Notes: generated from the sequence alone by a model not told the origin. 60,155 bases of DNA from Furfurilactobacillus entadae (GCF_045862745.1 NZ_BQXN01000013.1:1-60155); one strand, 5' to 3'; shown: positions 25,624-34,961, counted from the first letter of the stretch. Translations and numbers: made by a program.

Positions 25624-27126
25624 ATGGCATTCATTACTGAACATTACATCCTGGCCGTTGATCAAGGGACAACCGCGTCACGAGCAATTATCATCAATCA
25701 ACACGGTCGCCGGGTAACAGCTGCGTCACAACCACTCCCACAAATCAACCGGCACCCCGGTTGGGTGGAACATGACCTAAACTTACTCTGGAATTCCGTT
25801 CAATCAGCCATTTCCACCGTTTTGATCAATACCGGAATTCACCCTGACCAAATTGCCGGCGTCGGCATCGTCACGCAACGTGAAACCACCATCATCTGGG
25901 ACAAAACGACCGGCGAACCAATTGCGCCCGCCATCGGATGGCAATCACAGCAAGTAGATGAGCGCACGCCACAATTGATTAAGGCCGGTTACAACGACCT
26001 CATCCACGAAAAAACCGGTTTGTTCATCAATTCATACTTTTCTGCCGCAAAAATCCGTTGGCTCCTCGACCATGTTCCTCGTGCCCAAGCGCGGGCGGAA
26101 CGGGGCGAATTGTGCTTTGGGACCGTTGATTCATGGCTTGCCTGGAAACTTTCGGGTGCGGCGCTTCACGTTACCGATTACTCGAATGCAAGCCGAACCA
26201 TGCTGTTTAACATCCACACGCTTGACTGGGATGATGAAATTCTTCACCTCATGAACATTCCCCGTGCCCTTTTGCCAACGGTGAAATCATCGGCCGAAGT
26301 TTACGGGCACACACAAAACTACCAATTTTTCGGCGCCGAGGTTCCAATCGCAGCACTTGCAGGGGACCAACAGGCGGCCCTCTTTGGACAAATGGGGTTT
26401 GAAAAGGGTGTCGTCAAGAACACCTATGGCGCTGGTGCTTTCATCATCATGAATACGGGTACGACCCCGCTTATTTCCACCAACGGGTTGTTGACCACCA
26501 TTGCTTATGGAGCCAACGGAACCGTTAAGTATGCCCTTGAAGGCTCCATTTTCGTCGCCGGTTCAGCCATTAGCTGGCTTCAAGACGAAATGCACATGAT
26601 TCCTGACGAGCCCGCTGCTAAACGTGCGGCTCTGGCCTCAACAAATGACGATGAGGTATACCTTGTCCCCGCATTTTCTGGCCTTGGCGCGCCCTATTGG
26701 GATGATCAAGCGCGTGGTGCTGTTTACGGGATCACTCGGGGAACAACCCAAAATGACTTCGTGAAAGCCACGCTTCAGGCAATTGCTTACCAAACGCGCG
26801 ACATCATCGAAACCATGAAGAAGGATACGCAGCTAACCATTCCGCAGTTAAACGCCGATGGTGCTTCATCGCGCAATACCTACCTCATGCAGTTCCAGGC
26901 CGACATTCTCAATATGAACGTCAACCGATCAGCTGATGAAGAAACAACTGCGCTTGGTGCCGCCTACCTCGCGGGTCTGGCGGTGGGCTTTTGGGATAAT
27001 GTTGATGCACTAAAAGCCATTTACCAGCCCGGCAAAACATTTTCGCCCACAATGAGTGCCGAGCGGCGCCACCACCTCTATCACGGTTGGCAGATGGCCG
27101 TTAAGGCGACCGAGTTGTTCAAATAA
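25624..27126 (+). CDS. glpK: Glycerol kinase
   Basis: This 500-residue enzyme phosphorylates glycerol to sn-glycerol 3-phosphate. It shows the FGGY-kinase signatures: LAVDQGTTASRAI, GVGIVTQRETTIIWD, the PIAALAGDQQAALFGQ phosphate loop and GLGAPYWDDQARGAVYGITRGT. In Gram-positive GlpK a His in the Y-H-F-F/Y-G loop is phosphorylated by the PTS protein HPr; here that residue is Gln234 (TAC-CAA-TTT-TTC-GGC), so this activation route appears lost. No glpF or glpO/D is adjacent. A strong terminator follows. Confidence 0.95.
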   Translation: MAFITEHYILAVDQGTTASRAIIINQHGRRVTAASQPLPQINRHPGWVEHDLNLLWNSVQSAISTVLINTGIHPDQIAGVGIVTQRETTIIWDKTTGEPIAPAIGWQSQQVDERTPQLIKAGYNDLIHEKTGLFINSYFSAAKIRWLLDHVPRAQARAERGELCFGTVDSWLAWKLSGAALHVTDYSNASRTMLFNIHTLDWDDEILHLMNIPRALLPTVKSSAEVYGHTQNYQFFGAEVPIAALAGDQQAALFGQMGFEKGVVKNTYGAGAFIIMNTGTTPLISTNGLLTTIAYGANGTVKYALEGSIFVAGSAISWLQDEMHMIPDEPAAKRAALASTNDDEVYLVPAFSGLGAPYWDDQARGAVYGITRGTTQNDFVKATLQAIAYQTRDIIETMKKDTQLTIPQLNADGASSRNTYLMQFQADILNMNVNRSADEETTALGAAYLAGLAVGFWDNVDALKAIYQPGKTFSPTMSAERRHHLYHGWQMAVKATELFK

Positions 27127-27158
27127 TGCTATTGTCGAAAAAAACATTAAGACACAAG

Positions 27159-27196
27159 AAAAATGCTGTGGAAAAAACTTTTCACAGCATTTTTTT
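27159..27196 (+). terminator. Terminator after glpK
   Basis: AAAAATGCTGTG (27159-27170) pairs with CACAGCATTTTT (27183-27194), with a T run after it. A second weaker hairpin with T7 follows at about 27202-27230. Confidence 0.88.
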
Positions 27197-27294
27197 AATC
27201 GTGAAAAAAAGTTCACAAGTTTTTTTATTTGACGGCGACAATGCTAATCGTTGGTCTGATACGTTTTCATCACTCATCACACCCCTCATTTGAA

Positions 27295-27376
27295 TGAAAA
27301 CGGTTGCGCAAAGCGGGTGCATAGCGCAAAATTATGTTATATAATGAACCACGGCAATAATAGAAAGCGGTTACGC
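27295..27376 (+). promoter_or_regulatory. zwf promoter flanked by two LacI/CcpA-like sites
   Basis: The -10 TATAAT lies at 27340-27345, with no good -35 box (upstream sequence is GC-rich). Two similar sites flank it: TGAAAACGGTTGCG (27295-27308) and GAAAGCGGTTACGC (27363-27376), sharing GAAARCGGTTRCG. One is upstream of the core promoter and the other lies in the early transcribed region. They resemble cre sites with a G at the Y position; a dedicated LacI/GntR-family regulator is also possible. Confidence 0.6.
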
Positions 27377-27426
27377 TTCCTATCACTGCGTCAACTTACA
27401 TTAAAGGCATTTAAGGAGTGAAAGAC

Positions 27427-28908
27427 GTGGCAACAGAATACAGCTCATTGTTTACCTTCTTTGGCGGTACTGGTGACCTGGCCAAGCGTAAACTATACCC
27501 ATCATTATTTAAACTTTATGTCCGTGGAAACTTAGGCGAACACTTCGCCGTTGTTGGAACGGCCCGTGACACGTGGTCAGACGAAAAGTTCCGCGAAATT
27601 GTCACGCAATCCATTCGTGATGACCAACCAGATGCAGATATGCACGCGGCTGAAGTCTTTACATCACACTTCTACTACTTGGCACACGATGTGACTGATA
27701 AGGCCCATTATGCTGTCATGAAGGACTTGCTTGAAAAATTAGATAAACAATATAGTATTGGTGGCGACCGGATTTTCTACCTGTCCATGGCCCCACGTTT
27801 CTTCGGTGAAGTTGCCCTGAACCTGAAGTCAGAAGGCCTATTATCTGACGATGGCTCAAACCGTCTGGTCATCGAAAAGCCATTCGGAACGGACTACAAG
27901 ACCGCTGAAACATTAAACGACCAGCTTGCTGGTGCCTTTAGCGAAAACCAAATTTACCGGATCGACCACTACCTTGGTAAAGAAATGGTTCAAAACATCC
28001 AAGCACTTCGGTTTGGTAACACCTTGGTTGAATCACTATGGAACAACCGTTACATCGACAACATCCAGGTCACATTGAGTGAAAAGCTTGGTGTTGAAGA
28101 CCGGGCCGGTTACTACGATACTGCTGGTGCCTTACGTGATATGGTTCAAAACCACATCATGCAAATCGTTTCTCAACTTGCCATGGAACAACCCGTTTCC
28201 TTCACGGATGCTGATGTTCGTGTCGAAAAGATCAAGGCATTACGTTCACTCCGGGTTTACAGCCCTGCCGAAGCCTCAAAGAACTTCATTCGTGGCCAAT
28301 ACGGTGCTAACGACACAGAACCTGCCTACCGTGACGAACCAAACGTACCAAAGGACTCCACAAACGACACGTTTGTTGCCGGGAAGTTACTCTTTGATAA
28401 CTACCGGTGGTCCGGTGTGCCATTCTACGTGCGGACTGGGAAACGTTTAGCTGACAAGTTCACGCGGATCGACGTTGTCTTCAAGAAGCCATTGATCGAC
28501 ATCTTCGCCTTCCCACAAAACCGTGACAACACGTTGGCACCTAACGTGCTCACCATTTACGTTGAACCAAACTCAGGTTTCTCACTGCAAGTTAACGCTA
28601 AGACTGCTGGTCAAGGATTTGCAACGGAACCAATCCACTTGGACTTCCAACAAGACGTTGCCCAAAAGGAAGAAACGCCAGAACCATACGAACGTTTGCT
28701 GCATGACACCTTGAAGGGTGACCAAACAAACTTCGCTTCATGGGATGAAGTTTCCTACGCTTGGAACTTCGTTGACGTTATTCAAAAGCTTTGGGATTCA
28801 GAAACCCCTAACTTCCCGAATTACGTTTCTGGTTCAATGGGCCCTGCTGCATCAGACGAACTGTTGCAACGTGATCACCGGTCATGGATCTACAAACTTA
28901 ACCGGTAA
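27427..28908 (+). CDS. zwf: Glucose-6-phosphate 1-dehydrogenase
   Basis: This 493-residue enzyme oxidises glucose 6-phosphate to 6-phosphogluconolactone, the entry to the phosphoketolase pathway. The N-terminal FGGTGDLAKRKLYPSLF binds NAD(P), RIDHYLGKEMVQN holds the catalytic His, and VIEKPFGTD is present. The GTG at 27427 has AAGGAG 8 nt upstream; an earlier in-frame GTG at 27418 overlaps that site and is rejected. Codon use is strongly biased (high expression). It pairs functionally with gnd at 33387. A strong terminator follows. Confidence 0.95.
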   Translation: MATEYSSLFTFFGGTGDLAKRKLYPSLFKLYVRGNLGEHFAVVGTARDTWSDEKFREIVTQSIRDDQPDADMHAAEVFTSHFYYLAHDVTDKAHYAVMKDLLEKLDKQYSIGGDRIFYLSMAPRFFGEVALNLKSEGLLSDDGSNRLVIEKPFGTDYKTAETLNDQLAGAFSENQIYRIDHYLGKEMVQNIQALRFGNTLVESLWNNRYIDNIQVTLSEKLGVEDRAGYYDTAGALRDMVQNHIMQIVSQLAMEQPVSFTDADVRVEKIKALRSLRVYSPAEASKNFIRGQYGANDTEPAYRDEPNVPKDSTNDTFVAGKLLFDNYRWSGVPFYVRTGKRLADKFTRIDVVFKKPLIDIFAFPQNRDNTLAPNVLTIYVEPNSGFSLQVNAKTAGQGFATEPIHLDFQQDVAQKEETPEPYERLLHDTLKGDQTNFASWDEVSYAWNFVDVIQKLWDSETPNFPNYVSGSMGPAASDELLQRDHRSWIYKLNR

Positions 28909-28930
28909 TCAAATTCAATTATGTTATAAA

Positions 28931-28970
28931 AAATGGCGCCTTTCTCCTGTTTAGGAGAAAGGCGCCATTT
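28931..28970. terminator. Bidirectional terminator after zwf
   Basis: An 18-bp perfect stem (28931-28948 with 28953-28970) with a GTTT loop; A and T tracts are on both sides. It also serves the convergent small gene. Confidence 0.93.
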
Positions 28971-28985
28971 TATTTTATTGATCAT

Positions 28986-29210
28986 CTACTGAAGTTCGAT
29001 AATTCGTTCTTCATTATTTAACATCGTGGCGAAAGTACCATCCGGACGTTTTGCTTCCACAAAATTACCGTTAAACGTCATGCTGTCGACATCAAACTGG
29101 AAGTACCCACTTCCAAGTTCAATCGCGGTAATCACGTAATCGCCAAGTTGACGATCATGACGCATTTTGGTTTCCTTTGTAAGTGATGCACGTAATTTTT
29201 CTGCAGCCAC
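28986..29210 (-). CDS. Small conserved-looking hypothetical protein (74 aa)
   Basis: I do not recognise the family. The 74 residues begin with a charged helix (AAEKLRASLTKETKMRHD) and continue with alternating beta segments ending in ERIIELQ. There is no signal peptide, membrane helix or Cys. The GTG start at 29210 follows TAGGAGG with a 7-nt spacer, which supports translation. It is convergent with zwf and shares its terminator. Confidence 0.7.
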   Translation of the reverse strand: MAAEKLRASLTKETKMRHDRQLGDYVITAIELGSGYFQFDVDSMTFNGNFVEAKRPDGTFATMLNNEERIIELQ

Positions 29211-29449
29211 TGTCTGGCCTCCTATGTTTAAAGTTATTCGTTAATCATTATTTAACTATGTTAAAAATAAAGTCAAACAACTAAAGTGGCCGTTAAGCCT
29301 CCGAATCGAGTGACTTTAGTTTAATCTGTAAATTATTTTTATGCAATAGAAGAATTACTTTTAATCGCAAAATTATCGTCACAATAATTAATGACTGTAC
29401 ACAAAAACGATGGCCGCTTTTTTTGCGCCCACCGCTTTCTATTTCATGC

Positions 29450-30430
29450 TTAATTTAACTTCACAACCTGTTGATCATTCACAAATGGATATTCAACTGG
29501 TTCTGTCTGTTGCAATAATTCATCAGACAATTCAATCTGGAACACGCTCTGGTTGTGATATGGAATAAAGTAATACTTCTTTGAAGTAACCCCCATAATC
29601 CCAATGTACTGCGTGTAATCAGGAACGCCTTCCTTGATGTTAACACCGCGAGGGATTTCTACGTTATGAAGAATGTGGGTAATCGCGTTCACACCAGCCA
29701 TTTCACCGGTTGGTTGTTCGATGTTTTCCTTCAAAAAGGCGGTCCGAACAAACCGCTGTGGTGGCGTGTAACCACCTGGTAATTGAACGGTTCCTGTCCC
29801 CTGACCAAACGCATGGGCCGTTACACCCATAAACTGTTTGTTCCCGTAGGCTTCTGTCTGCAACGTGACGTAGTTGTTTAAGTTCTTAATGTGCCACTGA
29901 AGTTCAGGTGCATTTGTCATGACTTCAACCGGGTTGTCTTGTAACGTTAACTTTTCACCAGTTGGTTCGATAACGCAGCACCGACCACTAGCGTCTGTCA
30001 CGATCCAGTGCAATGGTGGAACGACATTAATCAACGGCGTTTCAAAGTTAACCAACCGAATGGAATCTAATTCAGCTTGAACTTCTTCCAAGTTACGGCA
30101 GTTTCCGAGTAACACGGAAACGAGTTCATGAGGTGCCAGGTTCTTTTTGCTAGAATCTGGATTTTGGTATTGTGCCTCACGTGGAAAGTAGAGCGCAGCA
30201 ACAGACAGACCAAATTCATTCAACCCATCTGCGAAAAAGTAGGTCCCTAACTGACGCCCAGTACCCAAAAAGGCATACTGGTTAACAAATTCGGCTTCCT
30301 TCGTTGCACTTTCCCACCGATAACCGCGGGGCAAGAAGACTGGACGGCCACCCAATTCAAAAGCGTAGTCCATTGTCCGTGCTAGGAAGTGTAATCCATC
30401 GGTTGTTTCAAAGGTCAGGCTTGTACACAT
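29450..30430 (-). CDS. Linear amide C-N hydrolase, penicillin V acylase-type (choloylglycine hydrolase family)
   Basis: This 326-residue Ntn-hydrolase begins Met-Cys, with C2 as the nucleophile after Met removal. R18 and D21 (LARTMDYAF) and the VMTNAPELQWH segment supply the other active-site residues. Bile salt hydrolases carry Asn in the G-L-N-Y-P loop, whereas here it is ALYFP with Tyr81, as in penicillin V acylases such as YxeI. I therefore favour a penicillin-V- or acyl-homoserine-lactone-acylase-like activity over bile salt hydrolysis. AGAGGGA precedes the ATG. It is cytosolic with no signal peptide, and stands alone. Confidence 0.88.
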   Translation of the reverse strand: MCTSLTFETTDGLHFLARTMDYAFELGGRPVFLPRGYRWESATKEAEFVNQYAFLGTGRQLGTYFFADGLNEFGLSVAALYFPREAQYQNPDSSKKNLAPHELVSVLLGNCRNLEEVQAELDSIRLVNFETPLINVVPPLHWIVTDASGRCCVIEPTGEKLTLQDNPVEVMTNAPELQWHIKNLNNYVTLQTEAYGNKQFMGVTAHAFGQGTGTVQLPGGYTPPQRFVRTAFLKENIEQPTGEMAGVNAITHILHNVEIPRGVNIKEGVPDYTQYIGIMGVTSKKYYFIPYHNQSVFQIELSDELLQQTEPVEYPFVNDQQVVKLN

Positions 30431-30664
30431 GATTTATCCCTCTTTTGCATTTCGATTACCGCCAATTCTAAAAGTTATCTACCAAATAACTTCTCACAAT
30501 CGCATTATTTTACAGTTTGTGTGAGAAAACGTTGTGAGCGCTTCACCTTCGCCAAACCCTTTAATAATTACAATTTCGCCAACCATCGAAAAACATGAGA
30601 ACGTGAACCAAAGTTCGTCCCCTATTCTAAATTTAACCATTCAGATAAAGGAGCACTTTAGATC

Positions 30665-31090
30665 ATGAACAATGAATCGTCCGAAGCACAGCGTTATGCC
30701 TTATGGGGAGCCGTTACCGTCACGTTCAACGTCCTCTTGTTCTATTTCTTAGATAAAAAGTTAGGCATTGAATACCAACTAGCCAACTTGATCGATTGGG
30801 TCGTGTCCGTTTTCTTTGCCTTCGTTGTTAATAAATACCTTGTCTTTAAAACACACGCAACCGGATGGTGGCCTGAGATTGGTTCATTCTACCTGACACG
30901 TGTCTTAACTTACGTCATCGAAGTCATTTTCTTGTGGCTCTTAATCTCACAACTAACGGTCAACGCCACGGTCAGCAAGTTGATTGCCCACGCCATCGCA
31001 ATTGTCGTTAATTACTTTCTTAGTAAAGCACTCGTTTTTAAGACAACCAGCAACCACATCGATCAACAGCAACCCATCAACAAAAACTAA
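30665..31090 (+). CDS. GtrA family membrane protein
   Basis: This 141-residue protein has four hydrophobic helices in the GtrA arrangement, with the conserved charged/aromatic motif between helices 2 and 3 (FVVNKYLVFKT) repeated near the end (IVVNYFLSKALVFKT). GtrA proteins are thought to help flip or handle undecaprenyl-linked sugars for wall or teichoic acid glycosylation. AAGGAGCACTTTAGATC precedes the ATG. It overlaps the convergent MarR gene by 4 bp. No glycosyltransferase is adjacent. Confidence 0.88.
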   Translation: MNNESSEAQRYALWGAVTVTFNVLLFYFLDKKLGIEYQLANLIDWVVSVFFAFVVNKYLVFKTHATGWWPEIGSFYLTRVLTYVIEVIFLWLLISQLTVNATVSKLIAHAIAIVVNYFLSKALVFKTTSNHIDQQQPINKN

Positions 31091-31533
31091 GCAATTGCGT
31101 TATGGCTTTTATCGATAACCTTAGTTGCAAGTTCGAATTCTGAACGTAATTCGTCAAACGCAGCCGTTAATGGCGCCTCATCCTCAATTTGGTTCGCAAT
31201 TTCGTCTAGGCAGAGTTCCCCTGCTTCTGTCAGTAAGATGCGGTGAACCCGCCGGTCCTTCACGTCTGTTTCAATTTGAATCAGTTTGGCAGTTAATAAC
31301 CGCTTAAGACGAATACTAAATAGCGCAGACGACACGTGAAGCTTGTGGGCTAACTGCTCATTGCGTGCCCCTTCTGAAACTTCACCTAGTTCATCCAAAA
31401 TCAGGTAATCCAAAACGTTTAAGTCGTGTTTTTGACAAATCCGGCCAACGTTTTTTTCTAAATCATCAATCTCACGGTGAACAAGGTCGACCTGACGTAA
31501 AATCGCTGTTGTCGTTAAATCTGTTTTAATCAT
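31087..31533 (-). CDS. MarR family transcriptional regulator
   Basis: This is a 148-residue winged-helix protein with MarR topology: helical N-terminus (VDLVHREIDDLEKNVGRIC), the recognition helix NEQLAHKLHVSSALFSIRLKRL and the wing TDVKDRRVHRILLTEAG. The conserved DxRxxR-like wing motif (DRRVHR) is visible. Cysteines near residues 32 and 109 could make it oxidation-responsive, but this is speculative. TTAGGAGATAAATAA precedes the ATG. Target genes are not evident. Confidence 0.85.
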   Translation of the reverse strand: MIKTDLTTTAILRQVDLVHREIDDLEKNVGRICQKHDLNVLDYLILDELGEVSEGARNEQLAHKLHVSSALFSIRLKRLLTAKLIQIETDVKDRRVHRILLTEAGELCLDEIANQIEDEAPLTAAFDELRSEFELATKVIDKSHNAIA

Positions 31534-31789
31534 TTATTTATCTCCTAAATAGTTTACAAGTTTCTGTCTTGTCCATATTTATACCATCTCTCTCACTCAG
31601 CACTTATCATAAATCCGTTCAAAGTGTGGGACTTTGAGAAACATTATTAACTAATTTCTGATTTAAATTTTTTATAACCTAATTGAACAGCGATAAACGT
31701 TTTGCTAGAAAGGGCCTAATAACAGCAAACAGCGTCACTTTGTTTAACGTTTCACATTAAAATACATGTGATCAACCCACAAATTCCAA

Positions 31790-31836
31790 AAAGGCAGCAC
31801 TTATGAATGACGCATTCATTCATAAGTGCTGCCTTT
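31790..31836 (-). terminator. Terminator after the thiolase gene
   Basis: A 20-bp perfect stem (31790-31809 with 31817-31836) with a 7-nt loop and T tracts on both sides. Confidence 0.9.
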
Positions 31837-31880
31837 TAGTTAATAATCATAAAATAAGCTCAATTGAGCCCCAAAAATCC

Positions 31881-33059
31881 TTAGTTAACGTTAATTTGCA
31901 GTGCGATGCCTAGGCCACCACCGATACACAACCCGGCAACACCAACGTGACGCTCCGCATGACGAAGTGCATAAATAAGTCCGGTCACAATACGAACACC
32001 GGTTGCACCTAACGGATGACCAATCGCAATGGAACCGCCATTAGGATTCAACTTTTCTGCTGGGATTCCCAACTCACGCGCAACGGCCACGCTTGGCGCT
32101 GCGAATGCTTCGTTTAGTTCGAAGAGGTCAATGTCATCAATGGCTGTTTTTGTTTTCGCCAGTAACCCGCGAACCGCACTAACCGGTGAATACCCCATGA
32201 TTTGTGGATCAACCCCGACTTCTTGGTAGCCCGTGATGGTTGCAAGGATCGGAACCGCCAGTTCTTCTGCACGTTCCCGCCGCATCAGCACCATTGCTGC
32301 GGCACCGTCGTTTAATGGCGCTGCGTTCCCGGCTGTAACCGTTCCGTGGTCTTCAAACGTCGGTGCTAATTTGGCGAGCTTTTCAAGGTCGGTATCTTCA
32401 CGAATCGTTTCGTCGCGATCCACCACGCGTTGCCTATGCCGTTCAGTAACTGTGAGTGGCACCATTTCATCAGCAAATTGCCCGTCATCGCTAGCCCGTG
32501 CTGCCTTTTGGTGGGACGCTAATGCAAATGCATCCTGCTCTTCACGGGTCACGTGGTACATTGCGGCGACGTTTTCGGCGGTGACTCCCATTGGTTTATC
32601 GCTAAAGGCGTCCGTGAGGCCATCGTGTTCCATGCTGTCGACAAACGTCGTATCACCAAACTTTGTTCCAAACCGCATGCCCTTCGCAAGGTATGGCGCA
32701 TTGCTCATGCTTTCTGTCCCAACGACTAGAACACTATCAGCGTCGCCCATGGCAATGGCTGCCTGGCCCAAACGAATCGCCTTTAATCCTGAACCACACA
32801 CTTCGTTTATCGTCATCGCCGGACTGGTCTCCGGAACACCAGCCTTAATGCTAATTTGCCGACCAACATTTTGACCGCTTCCCGCCTGTAGCACGTTTCC
32901 GGCAATGGTCTGGTCAACAATCGCCGGCGCGATCCCTGCCCGTTCGATGGCCGCTTTAGCCGCTATTACACCCAAGTCAACCGCGCTAAAACTAGCTAAA
33001 TGACCACCCATCTTACCAACCGGTGTTCGCACTGCACTAACGATTACAACCTCGTCCAT
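31881..33059 (-). CDS. Acetyl-CoA C-acetyltransferase (thiolase)
   Basis: This 392-residue biosynthetic-type thiolase condenses two acetyl-CoA molecules to acetoacetyl-CoA, the first step of the mevalonate route that supplies isoprenoids in lactobacilli. The acyl-accepting C88 lies in INEVCGSGLKA, the catalytic His in NGGSIAIGHPLGATG, and the second Cys in LCIGGGLG. AGAGGGAACATC precedes the ATG. No mevalonate-pathway gene is beside it. Confidence 0.93.
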   Translation of the reverse strand: MDEVVIVSAVRTPVGKMGGHLASFSAVDLGVIAAKAAIERAGIAPAIVDQTIAGNVLQAGSGQNVGRQISIKAGVPETSPAMTINEVCGSGLKAIRLGQAAIAMGDADSVLVVGTESMSNAPYLAKGMRFGTKFGDTTFVDSMEHDGLTDAFSDKPMGVTAENVAAMYHVTREEQDAFALASHQKAARASDDGQFADEMVPLTVTERHRQRVVDRDETIREDTDLEKLAKLAPTFEDHGTVTAGNAAPLNDGAAAMVLMRRERAEELAVPILATITGYQEVGVDPQIMGYSPVSAVRGLLAKTKTAIDDIDLFELNEAFAAPSVAVARELGIPAEKLNPNGGSIAIGHPLGATGVRIVTGLIYALRHAERHVGVAGLCIGGGLGIALQINVN

Positions 33060-33386
33060 GATGTTCCCTCTTTCTTCATGTTTTCAGTAACGTTCAGTCT
33101 ACCCGATGTCTTCGACCCCGGCAATTGTTTTGATTGGTTAACTAACCATCGTTACAGACTTTTATCATTTAATACACGTCAATCATCCCTGTTTCTCTGT
33201 AAAGAAAATTTATTTCATTGGTTTACCCCAAAAGCGTGGCCTAGTAGTTGAAAAATTCGGGCACATCAACTACCATAATAGCTGTACTCGTGTCGCTTTT
33301 CACAATTATGGAACATTGTTGTTTTGACGGCATTTTGTCTAATTGACAACAATTTTCATGCTAATACAGAACAAGGAAGGTTTATC
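33060..33386. promoter_or_regulatory. Thiolase/gnd divergent intergenic region
   Basis: The stretch holds the divergent promoters of the thiolase gene and gnd. Near gnd there is a palindrome TTGTC-TAATT-GACAA (33335-33349), overlapping possible -35 boxes TTGACG and TTGACA, so it is a candidate operator. AAGGAAGG (33374-33381) is the gnd ribosome site. I see no further gene. Confidence 0.45.
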
Positions 33387-34829
33387 ATGGCAGATCAAAA
33401 AGCACAAATTGGTGTTGTTGGTTTAGCAGTTATGGGGAAGAACTTGGCCCTGAACATCGAAAGCCGTGGCTACACTGTCGGCGTTTACAACCGTTCACGG
33501 TCTAAGACTGACGATATGATGAAGGATCACAGCGAAAAGAAGCTGGTTCCTAGTTATACTGTTGCAGACTTCGTTAACTCATTAGAAACACCTCGGCGGA
33601 TTTTACTGATGGTTAAAGCTGGGATGCCAACTGACGCCGTTATTCAAGAACTCTTGCCACTATTGGACAAGGGTGACGTTTTGATCGATGGTGGGAACAC
33701 TAACTTCCACGACACCATGGCTCGGAATGCTGAACTGGACAAATCCGGGATCAACTTTATCGGGATGGGTGTCTCTGGTGGTGAATTAGGCGCCTTACAA
33801 GGACCTTCTTTGATGCCTGGTGGTCAAAAAGACGCCTATGACTTGGTTGCACCAATCCTCGAACAAATCTCTGCCAAAGCACCTCAAGATGGCACCCCTT
33901 GTGTCACTTACATCGGCCCTAACGGTGCTGGTCACTACGTTAAGATGGTTCATAACGGGATTGAATACGGTGATGAAGAACTGATCGACGAAAGTTACAA
34001 CATCATGCGTAACGTCGCCGGAATCTCTGTTGACGAAATGGCTGACATTTTCAAGGAATGGAACAAGGGCGAATTGGACAGTTACTTAATCGAAATTACG
34101 GCCGACATTTTGAGCCGTAAGGATGACTTAGGCGACGACAAGAACTTACCAATCGTTGATGCCATCTTAGACCGTGGTAACAACAAGGGAACTGGTAAGT
34201 GGAGTTCAGAAGACGCTTTGAACATCCAAGTCCCACAATCCGTTATTACTGAATCCGTTTATGCACGTTACATCTCAATGATGAAGGACGAACGTGTTAA
34301 GGCTTCTAAGGCATTACCAGCTGCTGCAATGCAAGGTAAGGCTGAAATTGGTGACAAGACTGAATTCGTCGAAAAGATTCGTCAAGCCTTGTTCTTCAGT
34401 AAGTTGATGAGTTATGCCCAAGGATTCGAACAACTTCGCGTTGCTTCCGAAACCTACGACTGGGACTTACAATTCGGTCAGCTTGCACAGATCTGGCGTG
34501 CCGGATGTATCATCCGTGCTGGCTTCCTTCAAAACATCACGGATGCCTATGACAAGGATCCTAAGTTGACGAACTTATTGTTCGACGACTACTTCAAGGA
34601 CATTGCCACTAAGTACCAACAATCTGTTCGTGACGTCGTTGCCATGGCCGTTCAAGCTGGGGTTCCAGTTCCTAGCTTCTCAGCAGCCATCACTTACTAC
34701 GACAGCTTCCGTGCAGAAGTTCTGCCTGCTAACCTGTTACAAGCACAGCGTGACTACTTCGGGGCTCACACCTACGAACGTGTCGACCGTCCTGGTAACT
34801 TCCATTACAGCTGGTACGAAGAACAATAG
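33387..34829 (+). CDS. gnd: 6-phosphogluconate dehydrogenase (decarboxylating)
   Basis: This 480-residue enzyme oxidatively decarboxylates 6-phosphogluconate to ribulose 5-phosphate. Signatures seen are GLAVMGKNLALNIESRG (NADP motif), GVSGGELGALQGPSLMPGG with the substrate-binding loop, KMVHNGIEYGDEELI with the catalytic Lys, and a C-terminal PGNFHYSWYEEQ. The ATG at 33387 follows AAGGAAGG; the frame is open further upstream but lacks a site. Codon use is highly biased. Two terminators follow. Confidence 0.95.
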   Translation: MADQKAQIGVVGLAVMGKNLALNIESRGYTVGVYNRSRSKTDDMMKDHSEKKLVPSYTVADFVNSLETPRRILLMVKAGMPTDAVIQELLPLLDKGDVLIDGGNTNFHDTMARNAELDKSGINFIGMGVSGGELGALQGPSLMPGGQKDAYDLVAPILEQISAKAPQDGTPCVTYIGPNGAGHYVKMVHNGIEYGDEELIDESYNIMRNVAGISVDEMADIFKEWNKGELDSYLIEITADILSRKDDLGDDKNLPIVDAILDRGNNKGTGKWSSEDALNIQVPQSVITESVYARYISMMKDERVKASKALPAAAMQGKAEIGDKTEFVEKIRQALFFSKLMSYAQGFEQLRVASETYDWDLQFGQLAQIWRAGCIIRAGFLQNITDAYDKDPKLTNLLFDDYFKDIATKYQQSVRDVVAMAVQAGVPVPSFSAAITYYDSFRAEVLPANLLQAQRDYFGAHTYERVDRPGNFHYSWYEEQ

Positions 34830-34839
34830 ACTCACTCTT

Positions 34840-34871
34840 AAAACGCTGTGGCCTGCTGGTCGCAGCGTTTT
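34840..34871 (+). terminator. First terminator after gnd
   Basis: AAAACGCTG (34840-34848) pairs with CAGCGTTTT (34863-34871), followed by T3CTG. Confidence 0.75.
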
Positions 34872-34897
34872 TTCTGTGCCCAAACAAGCAGGACGTC

Positions 34898-34936
34898 AAA
34901 AAGCGTCACCAGAAAAAAATTCCGGTGACGCTTTTT
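34898..34936. terminator. Bidirectional terminator between gnd and the flavin oxidoreductase
   Basis: AAAAAGCGTCACC (34898-34910) pairs perfectly with GGTGACGCTTTTT (34924-34936). Confidence 0.88.
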
Positions 34937-34961
34937 GCATGACTTAAACCCATTATGGTCG

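Noticed and set aside
32233..32874. 213-codon + strand ORF
   Set aside because: It is antisense to the thiolase gene, rich in Ser/Arg as expected of a shadow frame, and lacks a ribosome site.
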